This document shows positions 1 to 7,570 of a stretch of 23,845 nt of DNA, piece by piece. Below the pieces are notes generated by a model. The model made no database searches. It was not told the origin of the DNA and worked only from the letters and a program-made list of their open reading frames with translations. The position numbers were made by a program, and so were the translations under genes. This stretch comes from a virus, in IMG/VR virus record IMGVR_UViG_3300000116_000227, positions 1 through 23,845 of that record. One strand, written 5' to 3'. Every line of letters starts with the position of its first letter. Positions within the stretch are counted from its first letter, which is position 1.

Positions 1-1
1 G

Positions 2-298
2 AGCTACGGTTCTTATGTGGCTCCTTCGAGTCCTCAGGCTCCCGCCACGGCGCAACGTGCTTCCCAGGTCGTACAGGAAAGAATATCGTCCGGATCCGGT
101 CAAGGAGCTAAGGGTGCCGCCGCAGCAGCAGGCGACCCCGGAAAAATGGGATCCAATGCCGCTGCCGCTTTGATTTCAGAAGGCGGGCGCAGCTCAGCCC
201 AAGCAGCGTTAAAACAAGCCGAAAAAGGAAATATCGAGCTTAGTAATCAAGCTCGTAAAGCTTTGGAGAAAGCAGCAGATAAGGATAAGAAGAAGTAA
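2..298 (+). CDS. C-terminal end of an Ala/Ser/Gln-rich phage protein (5' truncated)
   Basis: The reading frame is open from the left edge, so this is probably the end of a longer gene. A GTG at 17 is the only candidate start inside the window, and the codons before it read SYGSY. The visible 98 residues are low complexity: rich in Ala, Ser, Gln and Gly, with no Cys or Trp, and ending in a strongly basic run (KDKKK). The composition suggests a disordered or helical tail of a virion or DNA-associated protein, but no domain can be recognised. The next gene starts four bases after the stop codon, in the same frame, so the two are likely co-transcribed. Function unknown. Confidence 0.6.
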   Translation, partial: SYGSYVAPSSPQAPATAQRASQVVQERISSGSGQGAKGAAAAAGDPGKMGSNAAAALISEGGRSSAQAALKQAEKGNIELSNQARKALEKAADKDKKK

Positions 299-301
299 CG
301 T

Positions 302-862
302 TTGGAAAATCACAGCATATTATTTCAATTAAAATCCAAAAAGCTTTCGCTCCCTGTATGTGCGTCTGATACGGCCCACGCGCAGGGACAAGCTTTGGAT
401 ATCGGACGTGCTTTAGATTGCGACCGTTATGAGATCAAATACGGCGCTGCAACTGAAGGAGCAGTGTCCAAACTTTTTAAAAAATTAGCTTTCAATGAGT
501 TCAGTCAACAACAGTGCGAGCTGTGGGAAGGGTCCTTTACAAATAACACACCGTGCTTTTACGCTTTTGGAAAGAGATATTACGTACGAACAGCCATACT
601 TAAATATCTAGACATACCGCGTGACGGCGTTATCCCGAAACCTAAGTGCAAGAATGCGCACTGTATAAATCCGTATCACTTTGAGTACTGTGCGGAGAAA
701 AACACCAAGCTTTCAAGCGGAGACGTTCAAATGCTGTTAGCCTTCCAAAGCCAAGGCGCTTCTGCAAAGCAGATCGCCAAAGCACTCAACGTACACCGCT
801 CAACGATTTACAGGAAGCTCAAGGATGAACGTCTTCATTCTGGGACTGCGCGTCACCTCTGA
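302..862 (+). CDS. HNH-like zinc-loop protein with C-terminal helix-turn-helix
   Basis: This 186-residue protein starts at TTG 302, the first possible start after the preceding in-frame stop. Residues 116-126 read CKNAHCINPYH, matching the Cys-x4-Cys-x-Asn-Pro-x-His half of phage HNH endonucleases; the first catalytic His is not obvious. Residues 139-173 form a resolvase/Hin-type helix-turn-helix (GASAKQIAKALNVHRSTIYRKL). The pairing of an HNH-like zinc loop with an HTH resembles phage homing-endonuclease relatives used as DNA-binding proteins. I infer sequence-specific DNA binding, with nuclease activity doubtful. The 3' end overlaps the SSB-like gene by 38 nt, so the two are probably translationally coupled. 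A transcriptional regulator of the replication block is the likeliest role. Confidence 0.65.
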   Translation: MENHSILFQLKSKKLSLPVCASDTAHAQGQALDIGRALDCDRYEIKYGAATEGAVSKLFKKLAFNEFSQQQCELWEGSFTNNTPCFYAFGKRYYVRTAILKYLDIPRDGVIPKPKCKNAHCINPYHFEYCAEKNTKLSSGDVQMLLAFQSQGASAKQIAKALNVHRSTIYRKLKDERLHSGTARHL

Positions 863-1469
863 AGCGCAGACTGACGAAGAAACCCTCAACGTTTTGGCAG
901 AGGCACTCCCGTCTAACGACAAGCGCGTCGCAACAAAAGTCCAACTAATCCAGAAAAAAGATCACTATGTCGGCAAACTTCTAGCCGGACTCAAGAAAGA
1001 CCAGACTGTTCTTGCTTTGGGTCCAACCCGAGCAACAGTAGACGGAGTGCTTCAGATGCAGCCGATGTTGGTTGTGACTCAGGAAAACTTCGACGATCTT
1101 CTGGCGATGAATCTATTCGTTGCCACAGGTGGTCTAGGTCCTAAGAGCGACGAGGCTGAGGTAGGCGATTCGACGGTAACAAACCGTTCGCTTGCGTGGC
1201 AGTCCGAAGATAACGAGACGCAGTGGTTCAAGATCACGGGATGGAATGAACTCAGTAAGCAACTTGCTGAGCTCGCTCCTGGCACTCCCACTATTGCTGT
1301 TGGACGAGTATCGACTTCCGAAAAAGACGATAAGAGCTACCTCAACTACAACCTAGACAAAGTTCTCTATCTGCCTAAGTCCACTCGCAAAGCACCAACC
1401 AAAGCCGCCGATCCCGAAAAAGGAAAAGTAGCCGCTACTGCCCTCGGATCCATTGACTTCTCGCTCTGA
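825..1469 (+). CDS. Single-stranded DNA-binding protein-like, two OB folds
   Basis: The 214-residue protein starts at ATG 825, preceded by AGGAAG seven bases upstream, inside the previous gene. Residues 95-184 follow the bacterial SSB pattern: MNLFVATGGLG at the first strand, then RSLAW, ETQWFKITGWNELSKQL, and TIAVGRVSTSEK before the last strands. Residues 1-90 (MNVFILGLRV...) look like a second, more diverged OB-type domain, so the protein may be a fused SSB dimer. The tail is Lys/Pro/Ala-rich and ends IDFSL rather than the classical acidic DDDIPF tip. It would coat ssDNA during replication and recombination together with the exonuclease and primase-helicase encoded downstream. SSB-like identity is fairly secure for the second half, inferred for the first. 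Confidence 0.75.
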   Translation: MNVFILGLRVTSEAQTDEETLNVLAEALPSNDKRVATKVQLIQKKDHYVGKLLAGLKKDQTVLALGPTRATVDGVLQMQPMLVVTQENFDDLLAMNLFVATGGLGPKSDEAEVGDSTVTNRSLAWQSEDNETQWFKITGWNELSKQLAELAPGTPTIAVGRVSTSEKDDKSYLNYNLDKVLYLPKSTRKAPTKAADPEKGKVAATALGSIDFSL

Positions 1470-1489
1470 TTTCTACCGCTTACCGAACC

Positions 1490-2275
1490 ATGTTTATCGC
1501 TGGCGAATTCTCCGAATCGGAAATTCTGTGCAACATTCCTCCGCACACACTTCGCATTGATCTTCAAGCTCGCCGTTGGAAGTCTGACGTCGACTCTGAA
1601 TCAGCCATCGTCGACAGTAACGACAACGGCATTCCCATCGAGTTCATCCTTCTGGGTTTCAGCCCCTTCTACGGAAACCTAGGGATGCGTCAAGGCGAAG
1701 AGTTTCTTCGCATTGCCTACATCGGTGTGACTCCGAAGCACCGGCTGCTTCCCCCACGCTGCGTCACAACCAGCATCATCAGCGGTAAGTCCTCCCAAAA
1801 GAACTTCATCGCGTACTTCCAGAACTTGTACAACAACCGAATCAACTGTGCTTCGGTCGTCACCGGCACTAAATTTGAGACTCGCTCCTTCAACGAGCGT
1901 GATCCCATGACCGGTGCTGACGGCGCCAAGATCAATTACAACGCTCTGGCGTTCAACGATCGTCCCGCTCAGAACGACGACGAAGAGCAGCTGATCAAAG
2001 ACGTCAATGAGTGGCTCAAGAACAAAGGTGCAGAGCAGGCAAGCTCGGCGCTTAAGTCAGTTATCCCTGGTGCTGACTTGATTGAGCTGCCTCTCGGCGA
2101 AGATCACAAGGCACTCAAAGAGGCGTTCCAAGCCTCGCGGCAAGCGGTATCGACCGAAATGCTGGCGTCCGCTGGCGATCCCAAAGCTCTCGCTTCAGCA
2201 GCCGAACCTCCGTCGGCAAAAAAAGCCGTAGAGCTAACCCCCGAGCAAGCAAAAAAGCTCGGAATAGATTTCTGA
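1490..2275 (+). CDS. Unknown replication-block protein, partner of the SSB-like gene
   Basis: This 261-residue protein is not recognised with confidence. The first 150 residues are mixed alpha/beta with conserved-looking aromatic and basic residues (LQARRW, FSPFYGNLG, NFIAYFQNLYNN). From about residue 158 it becomes acidic and helical (DDEEQLIKDVNEWLKN), followed by an Ala/Ser/Pro-rich linker. The C terminus is LTPEQAKKLGIDF, which resembles the hydrophobic-acidic end of the SSB-like protein just upstream (GSIDFSL). The gene lies 20 nt after that gene and ends just before a rho-independent terminator, so the two probably share a transcript. Its position suggests a DNA-binding or recombination accessory protein, but that is inference. 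No Shine-Dalgarno sequence is visible before ATG 1490. Confidence 0.7.
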   Translation: MFIAGEFSESEILCNIPPHTLRIDLQARRWKSDVDSESAIVDSNDNGIPIEFILLGFSPFYGNLGMRQGEEFLRIAYIGVTPKHRLLPPRCVTTSIISGKSSQKNFIAYFQNLYNNRINCASVVTGTKFETRSFNERDPMTGADGAKINYNALAFNDRPAQNDDEEQLIKDVNEWLKNKGAEQASSALKSVIPGADLIELPLGEDHKALKEAFQASRQAVSTEMLASAGDPKALASAAEPPSAKKAVELTPEQAKKLGIDF

Positions 2276-2302
2276 CCTAAACTTAGACAGAAGCCAAGGT
2301 CC

Positions 2303-2327
2303 AAGCCTCCTACGCGGAGGCTTTTTT
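2303..2327 (+). terminator. Rho-independent terminator whose stem contains the next gene's Shine-Dalgarno
   Basis: A perfect 8-bp stem AAGCCTCC/GGAGGCTT with a 5-nt loop (TACGC) is followed by a run of six T. It closes the operon of the SSB-like and companion genes. The 3' arm carries GGAGG at 2316-2320, seven bases before ATG 2328, so the same hairpin would hide the ribosome binding site of the following gene. Confidence 0.85.
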
Positions 2328-2678
2328 ATGAGAAAAATAAAGACGTACAGAACAAAGCACGACAAAGTTTGGATCACGATTTACTTGGAGGACCACGGGT
2401 TCGCTTCGAACCTCGGCTTGATCCTCTACAAAAGCAAGCGTGCCCAGAACGATTGGTATCAGCGGAAGAAAAACCGCCGTGCCCGCCGAGCAGCCGCGAC
2501 ACATAATGTTGCCGATCTACGTTGTTGGGCAGCTTGCGCTCGTCTCATCAGTCGCGTTATGGCCTCACATAAAGGAAAAATCTACGCCTTTCCGGATTTT
2601 TCGGATCGCGAAGTTCTCACTAAATATCTAAGGCGCTGGGGCTTTGAGTATTCAGACGGATTCTGGGTCCGTCTTTAG
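2328..2678 (+). CDS. Small basic protein of unknown function
   Basis: This 116-residue protein starts directly after the T-run of the upstream terminator, with GGAGG at ideal spacing, which supports ATG 2328. It is very basic, with Arg/Lys clusters (YQRKKNRRARRAAA, residues 44-57), two Cys in WAACAR, and an aromatic C terminus (WGFEYSDGFWVRL). The basic stretch suggests nucleic-acid binding; no family is recognised. Read-through of the terminator is needed unless a promoter lies inside the upstream gene, so expression may be deliberately low or conditional. The 3' end overlaps the convergent NblA-like gene by 27 nt. Confidence 0.6.
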   Translation: MRKIKTYRTKHDKVWITIYLEDHGFASNLGLILYKSKRAQNDWYQRKKNRRARRAAATHNVADLRCWAACARLISRVMASHKGKIYAFPDFSDREVLTKYLRRWGFEYSDGFWVRL

Positions 2679-2900
2679 CCCCCCGTCGGATACCTCGTAA
2701 AGCTCGTCAAAAGCCGGTAACGTAACGCCGCTTCGAGCGCACCAGTTAACTAACCTAGTAAACAGACCGCCCTTAATCAAGTACAAGCGATGCACGTCAG
2801 TAAGAACTTTAACTAAAGCAGCCTTGTCCAGTTTTTCAGCATCCCGAATTACACGTTGATGCAAGAAGCTTTGTTCGGCTGTGAGTTCAAACAGACGCAT
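2652..2900 (-). CDS. NblA-like phycobilisome degradation protein
   Basis: This is the only leftward gene in the rightward replication block. From ATG 2900 it encodes 82 residues; a TTG at 2948 would add 16. Residues 3-53 (LFELTAEQSFLHQ, then KAALVKVLTDVHRLYLIKGGLFTRLVNW) follow the NblA layout: an LxxEQxF opening, a helix, then a second helix with Leu/Tyr/Lys/Phe spacing. NblA is a roughly 60-residue adaptor that directs phycobilisomes to Clp proteolysis, and homologues occur in phages such as the Microcystis phage Ma-LMM01. If correct, the protein would release amino acids from host antennae during infection. The extra C-terminal ~28 residues are not typical of NblA. Identification is by pattern only, so a different small helical protein is possible. 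Confidence 0.45.
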   Translation of the reverse strand: MRLFELTAEQSFLHQRVIRDAEKLDKAALVKVLTDVHRLYLIKGGLFTRLVNWCARSGVTLPAFDELYEVSDGGLKTDPESV

Positions 2901-2986
2901 GAGACTCAAAGACTCTTTGTTAAGGCTAGACGCTGTAGCATTGACCAAGAGTAGAATTCAGCTTTTCCTAACGTAATCACATCAGA

Positions 2987-3532
2987 ATGAGTACAAACTT
3001 CTACCAACTGCCTCACGGACTAGTAAGAGCACTATCATCAAATATTACTCTCTCAGGCAAATTGCTCCTTCCCTGCGATAGCGAGTCCCAGCTGGCGCAG
3101 CAACTCCAACAGCTTCAACTGAGCTCTGACAGCTACGAGCCCGGAATGCACGTTTTTGACCCGATGTGGTGGAGCACCAAGCACGAAATTTACGACTGGG
3201 TGATCGCTAGCACAACAGGACTAAAAGAAGAAACTCAATACATTTTAGATTACGGTGTATCAATCGCAAAAGAAGGTGTAATTGTGTTAGACAGATTGAG
3301 CTTCCTTGAACCAGTAACTAAAAGGCGTAAGTTCTTGCAAAATAATAAGCTCTCTGACCTGATGATTCTGTCGCCACGCCCGCAGTTCAGTGCGATCAGC
3401 AAAGCTCGTGACTCAGTAACATCCGCATGGTTCGTTTTTAGGCGCCCAGAGGACTGGTACGATGGCACAAATATCGAATACCTTGTAGATTGGCAGGCAG
3501 TCCCGCCTCTCCCTCCAAATCAAAGTGCATAA
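2987..3532 (+). CDS. Degenerate DNA adenine methyltransferase-like protein
   Basis: The 181-residue product keeps the outline of the phage methyltransferase family in which the SAM-binding Gly-rich motif is followed by (D/N)PP(Y/F). Recognisable later parts are VIVLDRLSFLEPVTKRRKF (residues 98-116), RPQFS (131-135) and SAWFVFRR (146-153), the strand pattern that follows motif IV. However, the catalytic position reads DPMWW (59-63) instead of DPPY, and the expected EPxxGxG region reads LPCDSESQLAQQL. The protein is also short. I infer a catalytically inactive relative, perhaps a DNA-binding or decoy protein, though a divergent active enzyme cannot be excluded. It overlaps the next gene by 8 nt. 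Confidence 0.55.
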   Translation: MSTNFYQLPHGLVRALSSNITLSGKLLLPCDSESQLAQQLQQLQLSSDSYEPGMHVFDPMWWSTKHEIYDWVIASTTGLKEETQYILDYGVSIAKEGVIVLDRLSFLEPVTKRRKFLQNNKLSDLMILSPRPQFSAISKARDSVTSAWFVFRRPEDWYDGTNIEYLVDWQAVPPLPPNQSA

Positions 3533-3851
3533 AGTTGAAAAGCTTCATCGGGAACTACTCGAAAAACTGACGGAGACAAATCGTGCTCTGGATAGAATTG
3601 CCGCCCTCCTGGTTTCAAACCAACTACTCCAGGAGTGCGTTAGCCCAGAAGGTGAAGTTAGAAGCGCCGAAGACTGCGCTGAAATCGTTACTGAGTCGTA
3701 TGGTGCTGGACTCTGCTTACAAGAACAAATGAAAAGCACGCAAAAAGATTTTGCGTACCAAGTGGATGAGTTTTATATTTCTGAAAGCTCAGAAGACGAC
3801 GAAGAAGAAGAGGAAGACGGTCCGCCGCCTAACATCGCACTGAGATTTTAA
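3525..3851 (+). CDS. Small coiled-coil protein with acidic tail
   Basis: The 108-residue protein starts at GTG 3525, overlapping the end of the methyltransferase-like gene by 8 nt, which points to translational coupling. The first 35 residues form a predicted amphipathic helix or coiled coil (VEKLHRELLEKLTETNRALDRIAALL). Residues 88-101 are almost entirely acidic (SSEDDEEEEEDG), followed by PPPNIALRF. Acidic tails of this type occur in DNA-mimic and SSB-competing proteins, but no family match is seen, so that is only a possibility. Function unknown. Confidence 0.6.
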   Translation: MHKVEKLHRELLEKLTETNRALDRIAALLVSNQLLQECVSPEGEVRSAEDCAEIVTESYGAGLCLQEQMKSTQKDFAYQVDEFYISESSEDDEEEEEDGPPPNIALRF

Positions 3852-3912
3852 AATTTACGATTTTCACTTAAACTGATCAAAGAAGTAAGGCGACAATCGT
3901 CGTCTTTAAAAC

Positions 3913-4695
3913 GTGTCTAATAGTACTCGCGTCACAGTCAACGGTCTACGTCATTATCGGTGCGAGGGTGTAAGCGTACCTCTTCCGTCCGTAACTTCGA
4001 TTCTTTCTGCCACGCAAAGTGCTGAGACGCAGCGCAAACTAGCTCACTGGAATGCACTAAATCCTGGCAAAGCAGATGCTGCGGCGGCCAGGGGAAGTTG
4101 GATCCACGAGGCCGTAGAAAATCATGTGCGTGGGATTACTGTAAATCCTAGAGAAGATTTAAGACCTTTCTGGACCGACGTACCAGAAACCGTTGACGGT
4201 TTAATCGGTACCGGTAGAGTCCTATGGTCAGAAAAACCATTAAATCAACCTACGTGGAACAGATACGTAGGAGACGACGGCGTAGGACGCATACATTACT
4301 ACGACAGTAATCAAAAACATGGTTGGGCAGGTTGTTGCGACATTATCTACGAAGACAGCAATGGTGAGATAATTCTCGGAGACTTTAAAACGTCTGTAGG
4401 TCCTTATAGCGCTAAATTTCCTTCCTCTAAATCTGACATTCCTGAAGAGTTACGCAAAGCATTGATCAGTGGAGTTTTCAAACTCAAGAAAACTAAGCTT
4501 CAACTCGCTGCGTACACAATCGCCGCCGAAGAATGCTTGGGGATTAAAATAACAAAGACTCAAATAATCGTTTCCACGCCGCTGCCAGATTACAGCGTCC
4601 AGGTTTTCTCTTTCGGTGAAAACGAAATCGAAAAAGATAAAGACAACTGGTGGCAGATAGTGCGCAAGTACTACGACATGCACGAGTTAACATAG
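3913..4695 (+). CDS. PD-(D/E)XK exonuclease, RecB/Cas4-like
   Basis: This 260-residue protein (GTG start at 3913) has the ordered motifs of the phage RecB-type nuclease family. They are an N-terminal SVTSIL segment, SWIHEAVE with the conserved His65-Glu66, then CCDIIYE with Asp143, then IILGDFKTS with Asp157-x-Lys159, and finally LQLAAYTIAAE with Gln197 and Tyr201. It lacks the four-Cys iron-sulphur cluster of Cas4. The family degrades DNA ends in recombination, and in phages often supplies single strands to an annealing system or degrades host DNA for nucleotides. It lies between the small genes and the primase-helicase, consistent with a replication/recombination role. Confidence 0.8.
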   Translation: MSNSTRVTVNGLRHYRCEGVSVPLPSVTSILSATQSAETQRKLAHWNALNPGKADAAAARGSWIHEAVENHVRGITVNPREDLRPFWTDVPETVDGLIGTGRVLWSEKPLNQPTWNRYVGDDGVGRIHYYDSNQKHGWAGCCDIIYEDSNGEIILGDFKTSVGPYSAKFPSSKSDIPEELRKALISGVFKLKKTKLQLAAYTIAAEECLGIKITKTQIIVSTPLPDYSVQVFSFGENEIEKDKDNWWQIVRKYYDMHELT

Positions 4696-4801
4696 TGATT
4701 CTCGTCTGAGACAGACAATCCTGGAGTGAATCAGTTAATTCAGAGTATTTGGTGCGCACTGCGGTTTTCTGTGTCAGAATGTCCGGGCCACAAGGGGTCT
4801 C

Positions 4802-7570
4802 ATGCGGTTCAGCTATTCGGTCAACAAGAAAGTACGCGAATACTTGAACCCTAAGACGGGAAAGATATCAGCCGATGGTAACTTTTCGGCGTTCAACGAT
4901 AACTGGGTAGCGTCCAGCGACGAAGTAAAAGTAATAGCCGAAAAAATAGCGGAAGGAAACGGACTTTGCGCTGCTCATTTAATCGACGGCAAGCGTAAGA
5001 AAGGCGATACCGGTTTTATCAAAGCAGGTGTCGTAATCATCGACATCGACAACCAACTCGACGGCAAAACTGCCGACGGGGAAAAAATAAAAGACATTCA
5101 ATTAACAGTCGAACAAGCACTCGAACTTGACGTCTGTAAAAAATACCTATCGTTCGCGTATTACTCGCCAAGTAACACACCAGACTGGCCCCGTTTTCGT
5201 CTTGTTTTTGGACTCGAACGAGACATCGTTCAGCCGGATTTTTACCGGTGGTTTGTACGGACAATCGCCGGCAGAATTCCGGGTTCAGACAAGCGAGCGA
5301 CCCAGACGGTCAACTTGTTTTACGGCGGTAAGAGTCTTACCGATCTGATCTGCTGCACTGACAAGTTCATACCCAGCAGCGTGATCGACAACGCTGCTCA
5401 GGTGTTTGCCACGCTGCCGACTGAGCTCGGCGACAAAGGGGACGCAGCCGAAGCTCTCGAAGTAGAGATCGATCCGGCTGGGTGTTCGCTCGAAGCGCTG
5501 CTGAGCAAGAACGTTCAGAACATGCTGAACGGAGAGCCCGTGGAGGACCGAAGCCTAGCCATGGCAATCGGTCTCAAGGAAATAATCGGATGGTCAAATT
5601 GGTGCCGCACGAACGACGTGCCGCTAAAAGAGGTTCCTCTTGACACGGCGCACCGCTTGTTCTACTCTATCTACGAGTACGCCCCAGAGCTTGATGGCAA
5701 ATTCAACCGGATCCTGAATTCGATCACGAATGCAGATGAGCTGCTTCCTGCAGCGGCAATGGCCGCCGATGAGCCTGAGCTTGCGTGTTGGCGCAAAGTT
5801 AAATACGCAGACCGTTCGCTATTCGCAAATAGCTGTCCGGATGCTGTAAAAGATCAAATAAAAGCCAAAAAAGCAAAACCAAAAAACTCGGTGCTTTCTG
5901 TAGACAACTTCAGTCTTACCGAAGAGCCGACTCCAAAACAAACATCAAAAACAACATCAACAACGACGGAGGAACCCATGGCCACAACCACGCCGCAGAC
6001 TCCTGCTCAGCTCATCAACCTGCAGAACAATGAGCGGGCGTTCAGTGAGAACGACATCGCGGAAGTTATCTCCAGCAACTACGGGGATGAATTTCTGTAC
6101 GACTCTTCCCTGGACGAATTCTTTAGCTACGACAAAGACGAAGGCATCTGGTTTCTCAGCGACGAGCAGCATATAAAACGACGCATCCTGAAAGCCCTGG
6201 ATACTTTTGTACAGACTGGAATATTGCAGCGTTATAACAGTGGCACTGTAAACAGCATCTTCATGCTGCTGAAAGCTCGACTGCTGCGTTCAATCAAAGG
6301 GGGCCGCCGATCTATCTGGACCTCAAACCGAGGCAAAGTTGCATTCAAGAATGGCGTTCTTGACGTCAGTGATTTGGAGTTTCAGGACGGGTTTCAACGC
6401 GATCTATATTTCCGTAGCCGACTCGGGTTTGATTTCAGCGAAGACACGAACTGTCCCAAGTTTTCGACCTGGCTTGAATGGGCGGTCGGCAAAGATAACG
6501 TCGTGATCATTCGTGCATTCTGCAGGGCTGTGCTTGTTGGTTACTCGACCGGTGAACGGTTCCTGCACTTGATCGGTGCTGGTGGCTCCGGTAAGTCCAC
6601 GCTGCAACAGGTGCTCATCGCTTTGGCTGGATATACCGGTACACACACTTCCGACCTGGAGACCATCGAGACCAACCGGTTCGAAGGGCACAGTCTGATC
6701 GGCAAACGCTTGCTGCTCCTGACTGACGAAGCGTCTTTCAGCCGTCGCCTAGACACCCTGAAAAAGCTGACCTCAGCAAGTGATACGTTGCGTGCAGAGC
6801 GAAAGTATGGCAAAGAAGTCATCAACTTCAAGCCCGAACTGCTGGTTTCGATTGCGTCTAATGAGCACATCAGCAGCTCTGACATCAGCAGCGGTCTGGA
6901 GCGTCGGCGCCTGACCATCGTGATGAACAACGTGGTTAACGCGTCCAAGCGCCGTAATTTGATCAGCGTGTTCCCTGATCACATTGAAGGCGAGTTCGCT
7001 CCTGAGCTGCCGAACATTGCCGCCTGGGCACTTGCCATGGGACACGATCAAATGCGTGAAGTGCTGGCTAACCCAACTAAGTTTGCTCCCACGCTGAACA
7101 CGACAAACATTGAAGCGCTGATCTTCAACAACCCGATCGTGGCGTGGCTTGCAGAGTGCACCATGTACGCACCCAGCTCGTACACAGTTCTAGGTGCCGG
7201 AGCCCTCAAGCCGAATATCGACGAACAGGAGAAAGGTCTGTACGTTAAAAACGCTTTCACGGAAGTTTATGCCAGCTACTGCAACTTTGCCAAGTGCAAC
7301 GGGTTCCGTACGATTGCCAAACCTCGTTTTGTTGATCGACTACGGGAAACGACTAACAACGTTTTAAAAGTGCCGGGTGTTCAGTCCAAGTTTATTAATG
7401 GCAAGGCTGTGATACAAGGGCTTATAATCAAGCCGTACGATCCAACCACGGATCCCCGCAACCGGGGCGCCAATCGTCTGCCTTCACCAGTGGACTTCGC
7501 GGCAAACCCGAACGTGTGGGACAAAGCATTCGCTGAGCACGATCCCAAACCATCAAATGACAATCAATAA
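4802..7570 (+). CDS. Primase-helicase: primase-like N-terminus plus D5/SF3 helicase
   Basis: This 922-residue protein joins two units. The N-terminal part has strands typical of AEP-type (Prim-Pol) primases, with an acidic pair in VVIIDIDN (Asp81, Asp83) and the segment YYSPSNTPDWPRFRLVF. A low-complexity Lys/Thr/Pro linker (about 355-400) leads to a D5-type N-domain (KVAFKNGVLDVSD) and an SF3 helicase. The helicase has Walker A GAGGSGKST (592-600), Walker B LLLLTDE (Asp642-Glu643) and a sensor-like SIASNEHIS. It would unwind the phage replication fork and lay primers. The linker contains a complete ribosome binding site and ATG at codon 393, suggesting a second helicase-only product. The gene ends 14 nt inside the next gene. 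Helicase assignment is firm, primase type is less certain. Confidence 0.88.
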   Translation: MRFSYSVNKKVREYLNPKTGKISADGNFSAFNDNWVASSDEVKVIAEKIAEGNGLCAAHLIDGKRKKGDTGFIKAGVVIIDIDNQLDGKTADGEKIKDIQLTVEQALELDVCKKYLSFAYYSPSNTPDWPRFRLVFGLERDIVQPDFYRWFVRTIAGRIPGSDKRATQTVNLFYGGKSLTDLICCTDKFIPSSVIDNAAQVFATLPTELGDKGDAAEALEVEIDPAGCSLEALLSKNVQNMLNGEPVEDRSLAMAIGLKEIIGWSNWCRTNDVPLKEVPLDTAHRLFYSIYEYAPELDGKFNRILNSITNADELLPAAAMAADEPELACWRKVKYADRSLFANSCPDAVKDQIKAKKAKPKNSVLSVDNFSLTEEPTPKQTSKTTSTTTEEPMATTTPQTPAQLINLQNNERAFSENDIAEVISSNYGDEFLYDSSLDEFFSYDKDEGIWFLSDEQHIKRRILKALDTFVQTGILQRYNSGTVNSIFMLLKARLLRSIKGGRRSIWTSNRGKVAFKNGVLDVSDLEFQDGFQRDLYFRSRLGFDFSEDTNCPKFSTWLEWAVGKDNVVIIRAFCRAVLVGYSTGERFLHLIGAGGSGKSTLQQVLIALAGYTGTHTSDLETIETNRFEGHSLIGKRLLLLTDEASFSRRLDTLKKLTSASDTLRAERKYGKEVINFKPELLVSIASNEHISSSDISSGLERRRLTIVMNNVVNASKRRNLISVFPDHIEGEFAPELPNIAAWALAMGHDQMREVLANPTKFAPTLNTTNIEALIFNNPIVAWLAECTMYAPSSYTVLGAGALKPNIDEQEKGLYVKNAFTEVYASYCNFAKCNGFRTIAKPRFVDRLRETTNNVLKVPGVQSKFINGKAVIQGLIIKPYDPTTDPRNRGANRLPSPVDFAANPNVWDKAFAEHDPKPSNDNQ
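5968..5980 (+). promoter_or_regulatory. Internal ribosome binding site and ATG inside the primase-helicase gene
   Basis: GGAGGA at 5968-5973 stands four bases before an in-frame ATG at 5978, codon 393. It falls in the linker between the primase-like and helicase parts, and the reading continues MATTTPQTPAQL. Translation from here would give a 530-residue helicase without the primase part, as with the 4A/4B proteins of T7. It is a better match to the Shine-Dalgarno consensus than the sequence before the annotated start at 4802 (AAGGGG). Confidence 0.6.

Noticed and set aside
4704-4716. Hairpin GTCTG-AGA-CAGAC between exonuclease and primase-helicase
   Set aside because: Five-base stem with no T-run; not a convincing terminator.
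6541-6948. 135-residue leftward frame inside the helicase
   Set aside because: Antisense to the Walker A/B region of a clear SF3 helicase.
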